From the NCBI GenBank assembly GCA_002343845.1, contig DDSQ01000030.1, positions 2,502 to 10,754 of the forward strand: a stretch of DNA of 8,253 nt. The letters run 5' to 3'. Under the pieces are notes generated by a model. It was not told the origin of the DNA, did not search any database, and saw only the letters and a program-made list of their open reading frames with translations. The translations under genes and the position numbers were made by a program. Position 1 is the first letter of the stretch. The number at the start of each line of letters is the position of its first letter. Positions 5,014-8,253 of this stretch are shown in pieces. Source of the DNA: Planctomycetes bacterium UBA2386 (GTDB lineage: Bacteria; Planctomycetota; UBA1135; UBA2386).

Positions 5014-6243
5014 ATGAACCGTCCGCGCCCGCTCGTTCCCGCCCCGCCCCCGATCCTGTTCCTGATGTGGCCGCTGCTCGCCGGCTGCGTCGCGTACGAA
5101 TCGGCCGACCTCGACGTTCGCACCCTCGCCACCGCGACCACCGCGACTCCACCGCTGCCGATCGGGTCGCTGTCGTTCGTCGACGCGGTCGCCCTCGCCT
5201 TGCGGCACAACCCCGTACTGCAGCGCCACGCCGCCGATGCGCGCGCCGCCGGCGCCGACGTCCCCGCGACCGAGATCGAAGCCGCGTGGGAAGGTGCCGA
5301 CGAGATGCTGTCGCTCGCCGTCGACCCGGTGGCGCTGCTGGGCCTCGGGCCGCGGGGGGCCGCGATCGACGCCGCCAAGGCCCGCGAGGCGGCCGCCATC
5401 CACGAACTGGCGGTCGCGCGCTGGCGGCTGATCGGCAATCTGGCCGAGGTCTACGCCGCCATCGCCGCGATCGACGCGATCACGCCGACGCACTTCGACC
5501 ACGACCCCGAGCCCTTCGTGCGCGCCGGTCTCGCTTCCCCGACCGCGGCGGCGATGGCGCGCGGTGCCGCCCGTGCCGCCGCCGCCGAACGCGCCATGCT
5601 CGCCGCCGAACGGGAAGCGCTGCTGGGCGAACTGCGCACCGACCTCGGCGTGGTGGCGACGGCGGCCGTCGAGCCTGCCGCCCTGCCCGACGCGTTGCTG
5701 CCGCCGCCAGGCGACGACGCCGACGTGCTGCGCCGCCCCGATCTGGCATTGGCCGTGGCGCAGTACCGCGTCGCCGACGCCGAGTTCCGCGCCGCCGTCG
5801 CCGACCAGTGGCCGAGCCTGATGCTCGGTCCCGACATCCCGCTGCGCGGCGGCGCGCTCGACGCGATGGCCAGGCTGCGCCTGCCGCTCGGCGCCGCCTC
5901 GCGCGCCACCGCTGCCAAGGCCCGCCGCGACGCCGCGCGAGCGGGTGCAGCGACCGCCCTGATCGCCGCCGACAACGAAGTGCACACGATGCGCCAGCAG
6001 GCTCTCGCCAGCGCCGCTCGCGCCGCAGCAACGACGCAGATGACGACCGCCAGCGCTGCTGCGCTCGCCGCCGCCGAGGTGGCGCTCGCCGTCGAGCCCG
6101 ACGCCTTCGAGCCGCTGGTCGAACGCGCGCAGCAAGCATTGCGCGACGCGATGGAGCACCGGCAAGCCGTCGTCGTCGCGGCGCGCGCTCGCGTGCGTGC
6201 CGCCGTCGCCGCTGGCTGGCCCGCCATGGAGGTGGCCCCATGA
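5014..6243 (+). CDS. TolC-family outer-membrane efflux lipoprotein
   Basis: From the ATG at 5014 the product is 409 residues, with a lipoprotein signal ending in the lipobox LLAGC (Cys25). This matches the lipid-anchored OMF subgroup (CusC/NodT type) that forms the outer-membrane duct of tripartite efflux pumps. The first OMF repeat starts at SFVDAVALALRHNPVLQRHA (54-73). The second has the typical RRPDLALAVAQYRVADAEF (240-258) followed by WPSLML (266-271). Long Ala-rich helices fit the periplasmic alpha-barrel. It is somewhat short for the family and diverged, with a weak first beta-hairpin region. A GTG at 4918 overlaps the preceding stop and would add 32 residues ahead of the signal peptide, so ATG 5014 is preferred although its Shine-Dalgarno is poor. 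The last four bases overlap the adaptor start. Family assignment is good; the exported substrate is unknown. Confidence 0.85.
   Translation: MNRPRPLVPAPPPILFLMWPLLAGCVAYESADLDVRTLATATTATPPLPIGSLSFVDAVALALRHNPVLQRHAADARAAGADVPATEIEAAWEGADEMLSLAVDPVALLGLGPRGAAIDAAKAREAAAIHELAVARWRLIGNLAEVYAAIAAIDAITPTHFDHDPEPFVRAGLASPTAAAMARGAARAAAAERAMLAAEREALLGELRTDLGVVATAAVEPAALPDALLPPPGDDADVLRRPDLALAVAQYRVADAEFRAAVADQWPSLMLGPDIPLRGGALDAMARLRLPLGAASRATAAKARRDAARAGAATALIAADNEVHTMRQQALASAARAAATTQMTTASAAALAAAEVALAVEPDAFEPLVERAQQALRDAMEHRQAVVVAARARVRAAVAAGWPAMEVAP
6228..6232 (+). promoter_or_regulatory. Shine-Dalgarno of the adaptor gene, inside the end of the TolC-family gene
   Basis: GGAGG, 7 nt before the ATG at 6240. 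It fixes that ATG as the adaptor start and supports translational coupling through the ATGA overlap. Confidence 0.75.
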
Positions 6244-7739
6244 GCCAGGTCGACCTCTCGGCGCTGCGCATGCAGCCAGCACCCGTGCTGATCCATCGGC
6301 GTCCGCTCGGCCCGCGCCTGCTGCTCGCAGCGATCGCGCTGCTCGCGGTCGTCGTCGGACTCACGTTCGCCTGGCCGTGGCTCGCCCCCGTGCGCGCGGT
6401 GCCGATGGCTGCGGTGCGCCCGGCCCCGACGACCGGTGCGGGTGCCGCGGCCGTCGCTGCCGCCGCGATCGCCGAGGCCGCCGGCTGGATCGAACCCGAC
6501 CCGTTCCCGACGCTGGTGCGCCCCCTCGTCAACGGCCGCGTCGAGGCGATCCTCGTGCTCGAGGGTGCCGCCGTCGAAGCTGGCAGCACGGTCGTCGCCC
6601 GCCTCGCCAGCGCCGGATTGCTGGCCGCCCGCGACCGCGCCGTCGCCACGGCCGCCGAACGCGAACGCGAGCACCAGGCTGCCGCCGCCGAACTCGCCGT
6701 CGCCGCGGCCGAACTCGCGCAACGCGCGGACCTGCGCGCGGCGGCGATCGAGGCACGTGACAAGCTCGCCCAGACGCAGGGCCGCCTCGCGGCGGCCGAG
6801 GGCGTCCGCGAACGCACCGCCGCCGAGGCGACCGCCGCCCGCGCCGCCGCCACCGCCCAGGAACAACTCGCCGCCACCGGCGGCAGTTACCCCGTCGCCC
6901 TGGCCCGTGCGCGCGCCGCCGCCGCAGCGGCCGACGCCGCCGCCCGCGCCGCGGGCCGCGAAGCCGAAGCCGCCGCCGGCGAACTTGCCGCCGCGCACGC
7001 GGCCGCCGCACTCGCCGACGAGTTGCTCGCCGCACCGAAGGTGCTCGAGGCGCGCGTGCGCAGCGCCGAAGCCGCGCTCGCCAAGGCCACCGCCGCCGTC
7101 GCCACCGCGAACGTCGAACTCGAGATCACCCGCCGCGAACTGGCGTGGACCGAAGTGCTCGCCCCGGCCAGCGGCGTCGTCCTGAAGCTGCTCGCCGCGC
7201 CCGGCGCCGAAGCAGGCCCCGACGCCGAGCCGCTGCTGTCGATCTACGATCCGGCGAAGCTGCGCGCCCGCATCGACGTGCCGCTCGGCGCCATCGCCGG
7301 CGTGCACGACGGCCAGCAGGTCGAACTGCGCAGCGAAGTGCTCGGCGGTTCGGTCGTGCGCGGCGTGGTGCAGCGCGCACAACACGAGTCCGACCTGCTG
7401 AAGAACACCTTGCAGGTGAAGGTCCGGGTGCTCGACCCGCCGCCGCTGCTGCGGCCGGAGACCCTCTGCCGCGCGCGGTTCCTCGGTGGCGGGCGTACCG
7501 ACGGCACGGCACCGGCGGCGGCCAGCGCGGCCCTCGCCTTCCTCGTGCCGAAGGCCGCCGTGCACGACGGCCGCGTGTTCCGCTTCGATCCCGCCGCCGG
7601 TCGCGCTCGCGCCGTCGCCGTGACGGTGCTGCAGACGCAGGGCGACGACGCCGTCGTGCAAGGCGATCTCTCCGCGGCGATGCGAGTGATCCTCGTGCCG
7701 GTGCAGGACGGCGAGGCTGTCCAGGAGGCGAACCGATGA
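6240..7739 (+). CDS. HlyD/MacA/DevB-type periplasmic adaptor (membrane fusion protein)
   Basis: The 499-residue protein should link an inner-membrane ABC transporter to the TolC-family duct. It has a cytosolic N-terminus with one membrane anchor (~25-47, LGPRLLLAAIALLAVVVG region). The first half of the lipoyl/barrel-sandwich domain is ~80-122 (GWIEPDPFPTLVRPLVNGRV within it). A very long Ala/Glu/Arg-rich coiled-coil hairpin follows (~125-300). The second lipoyl half, VLAPASGVVLKLLAAPGAEA, is 306-325. A beta-barrel domain (~340-415) and a membrane-proximal C-terminal domain complete it. The IEP before the first lipoyl half and the long hairpin recall DevB-type adaptors of ABC exporters. The start is fixed by GGAGG and the ATGA overlap with the lipoprotein gene. 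Its stop overlaps the ATPase start in the same way. The hairpin is extremely Ala-rich, partly reflecting GCC/GCG codon bias. Confident as an adaptor; the sub-family is tentative. Confidence 0.9.
   Translation: MSQVDLSALRMQPAPVLIHRRPLGPRLLLAAIALLAVVVGLTFAWPWLAPVRAVPMAAVRPAPTTGAGAAAVAAAAIAEAAGWIEPDPFPTLVRPLVNGRVEAILVLEGAAVEAGSTVVARLASAGLLAARDRAVATAAEREREHQAAAAELAVAAAELAQRADLRAAAIEARDKLAQTQGRLAAAEGVRERTAAEATAARAAATAQEQLAATGGSYPVALARARAAAAAADAAARAAGREAEAAAGELAAAHAAAALADELLAAPKVLEARVRSAEAALAKATAAVATANVELEITRRELAWTEVLAPASGVVLKLLAAPGAEAGPDAEPLLSIYDPAKLRARIDVPLGAIAGVHDGQQVELRSEVLGGSVVRGVVQRAQHESDLLKNTLQVKVRVLDPPPLLRPETLCRARFLGGGRTDGTAPAAASAALAFLVPKAAVHDGRVFRFDPAAGRARAVAVTVLQTQGDDAVVQGDLSAAMRVILVPVQDGEAVQEANR
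7724..7728 (+). promoter_or_regulatory. Shine-Dalgarno of the ABC ATPase gene, inside the end of the adaptor gene
   Basis: GGAGG, 7 nt before the ATG at 7736. It defines the ATPase start and, with the ATGA overlap, implies coupled translation of adaptor and ATPase. Confidence 0.78.
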
Positions 7740-8253
7740 GCCTGATCGAACTGCGTTCCGTCACCAAGACGTTCCGTTCCGCGTCGGAGGCGGTGACGCC
7801 GATCGACGGCCTCGACTTCACCGTCGAGCAGGGTGAGTTCGTCGTACTGATGGGCCCGTCCGGCAGCGGCAAGACGACGCTGCTGCACCTGCTCGCCGGC
7901 ATCGATCGCCCGACCGTCGGCACCGTCACCGTCGCCGGCGAGGCCGTCTCGTCGCTGACCGCGGGCCAACTCGCGCGGTGGCGCACCCGCGCCGTCGGCT
8001 ACGTGTTCCAACAGTACAACCTGATCCCGGTGCTGACGGCGTACGAGAACGTCGAAGTGCCGCTGCTGCTCATGAAGCTGTCGCGCGCGCAGCGGGCGCA
8101 GAAGGTCGGCGTCGCTCTCGCCGCCGTCGACCTCACCGACCGCGCGACCCACCTGCCGCGGCAACTCTCGGGCGGCCAGCAGCAGCGTGTCGCCATCGCG
8201 CGCGCGATCGTCACCGACCCGGTCGTCGTGCTCGCCGACGAGCCGACCGGCAA
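7736..8253 (+). CDS. ABC transporter ATP-binding protein, MacB/LolD/DevA type (C-terminus cut by window edge)
   Basis: The visible 172 codons start [13 protein letters not shown] and hold all main nucleotide-binding motifs: Walker [10 protein letters not shown] (40-48), Q-loop [21 protein letters not shown] (90-110; Q92/Q93), signature [15 protein letters not shown] (144-158) and Walker [11 protein letters not shown] (163-172). The Q-loop wording (YNLIP.LTA.ENVE.PL) and the short linker before Walker A are typical of the MacB/LolD/FtsE group, whose permeases are FtsX-like and move substrates from the periplasmic side or inner-membrane outer leaflet rather than pumping from the cytosol. The gene runs off the right edge before the D-loop and H-loop. 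Expected next is either a separate FtsX-like permease gene or, if this is a true MacB, a permease domain fused to this chain. The 4-bp overlap with the adaptor gene makes it part of the efflux operon. Family confident, substrate unknown. Confidence 0.95.
   Translation, partial: MSLIELRSVTKTFRSASEAVTPIDGLDFTVEQGEFVVLMGPSGSGKTTLLHLLAGIDRPTVGTVTVAGEAVSSLTAGQLARWRTRAVGYVFQQYNLIPVLTAYENVEVPLLLMKLSRAQRAQKVGVALAAVDLTDRATHLPRQLSGGQQQRVAIARAIVTDPVVVLADEPTG

Noticed and set aside
4241..5152. An N-terminal extension of the FocA-like protein up to 5152 on the minus strand
   Set aside because: The extension is Arg/Gly-rich shadow sequence. FNT proteins begin with a short amphipathic N-terminus, exactly what the ATG at 4240 gives.
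4551..6239. The adaptor frame staying open upstream for about 560 codons, suggesting one giant protein
   Set aside because: The upstream part is low-complexity Arg/Pro/Ala sequence overlapping the Cys/His-rich and TolC-family genes, which have signal sequences and family motifs in other frames. GGAGG and the ATGA overlap fix the adaptor start at 6240.
5451..7661. A 736-codon minus-strand open frame across the efflux genes
   Set aside because: Gly/Arg/His-rich with no motifs; it mirrors the Ala-rich plus-strand genes and is explained by their codon bias.
1..8253. Mobile elements, CRISPR arrays, tRNA or rRNA genes
   Set aside because: No transposase or integrase motifs, no regularly spaced direct repeats, no recognisable tRNA arms or rRNA segments. 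Composition looks even across the window.

Overview
The window is very GC-rich, with strong G/C preference at third codon positions, so long spurious open frames occur on both strands. The best clue to the organism is the gene at the left edge. It fuses an ECF-type sigma factor to a membrane segment and carboxypeptidase-regulatory-like repeats, an architecture I associate with Planctomycetota. A planctomycete, or a neighbouring high-GC Gram-negative-type phylum, is the best inference. The lipoprotein-type TolC-family gene implies an outer membrane. No rRNA, tRNA, transposase, CRISPR array or other mobile DNA was seen.

Layout, left to right. (1) Positions 1-1505, minus strand: the sigma/TM/repeat fusion, cut by the left edge. 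(2) Positions 1698-2972, plus strand, divergent from (1): an acetyl-CoA hydrolase/4-hydroxybutyrate CoA-transferase family enzyme. (3) Positions 2995-3327, minus strand: a short DksA/TraR zinc-finger protein, convergent with (2) across a 22-bp gap that shares a hairpin. (4) Positions 3443-4240, minus strand: a FocA-like formate/nitrite channel upstream of (3) in the same direction. (5) From about 4442 to the right edge, plus strand and divergent from (4): a four-gene run. It encodes a secreted Cys/His-rich small protein, a TolC-family outer-membrane lipoprotein, a HlyD/MacA/DevB-type periplasmic adaptor, and a MacB/LolD/DevA-type ABC ATPase cut by the right edge.

The last three genes form a classic tripartite ABC efflux module. 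The lipoprotein/adaptor and adaptor/ATPase junctions are ATGA overlaps, each with a good Shine-Dalgarno sequence. The permease is expected just beyond the window. The leading Cys/His-rich protein suggests that metal or thiol stress is the cue or substrate, but this is inference. The spacers at 4241-4441 and 4922-5013 hold several inverted repeats, including an 18-bp dyad (4964-4981) just upstream of the lipoprotein gene. These are the best candidates for regulatory sites.

The most unusual items are the membrane-tethered sigma factor with extracytoplasmic repeats, and the Cys/His-rich leader gene tied to an ABC-type rather than RND-type efflux operon.
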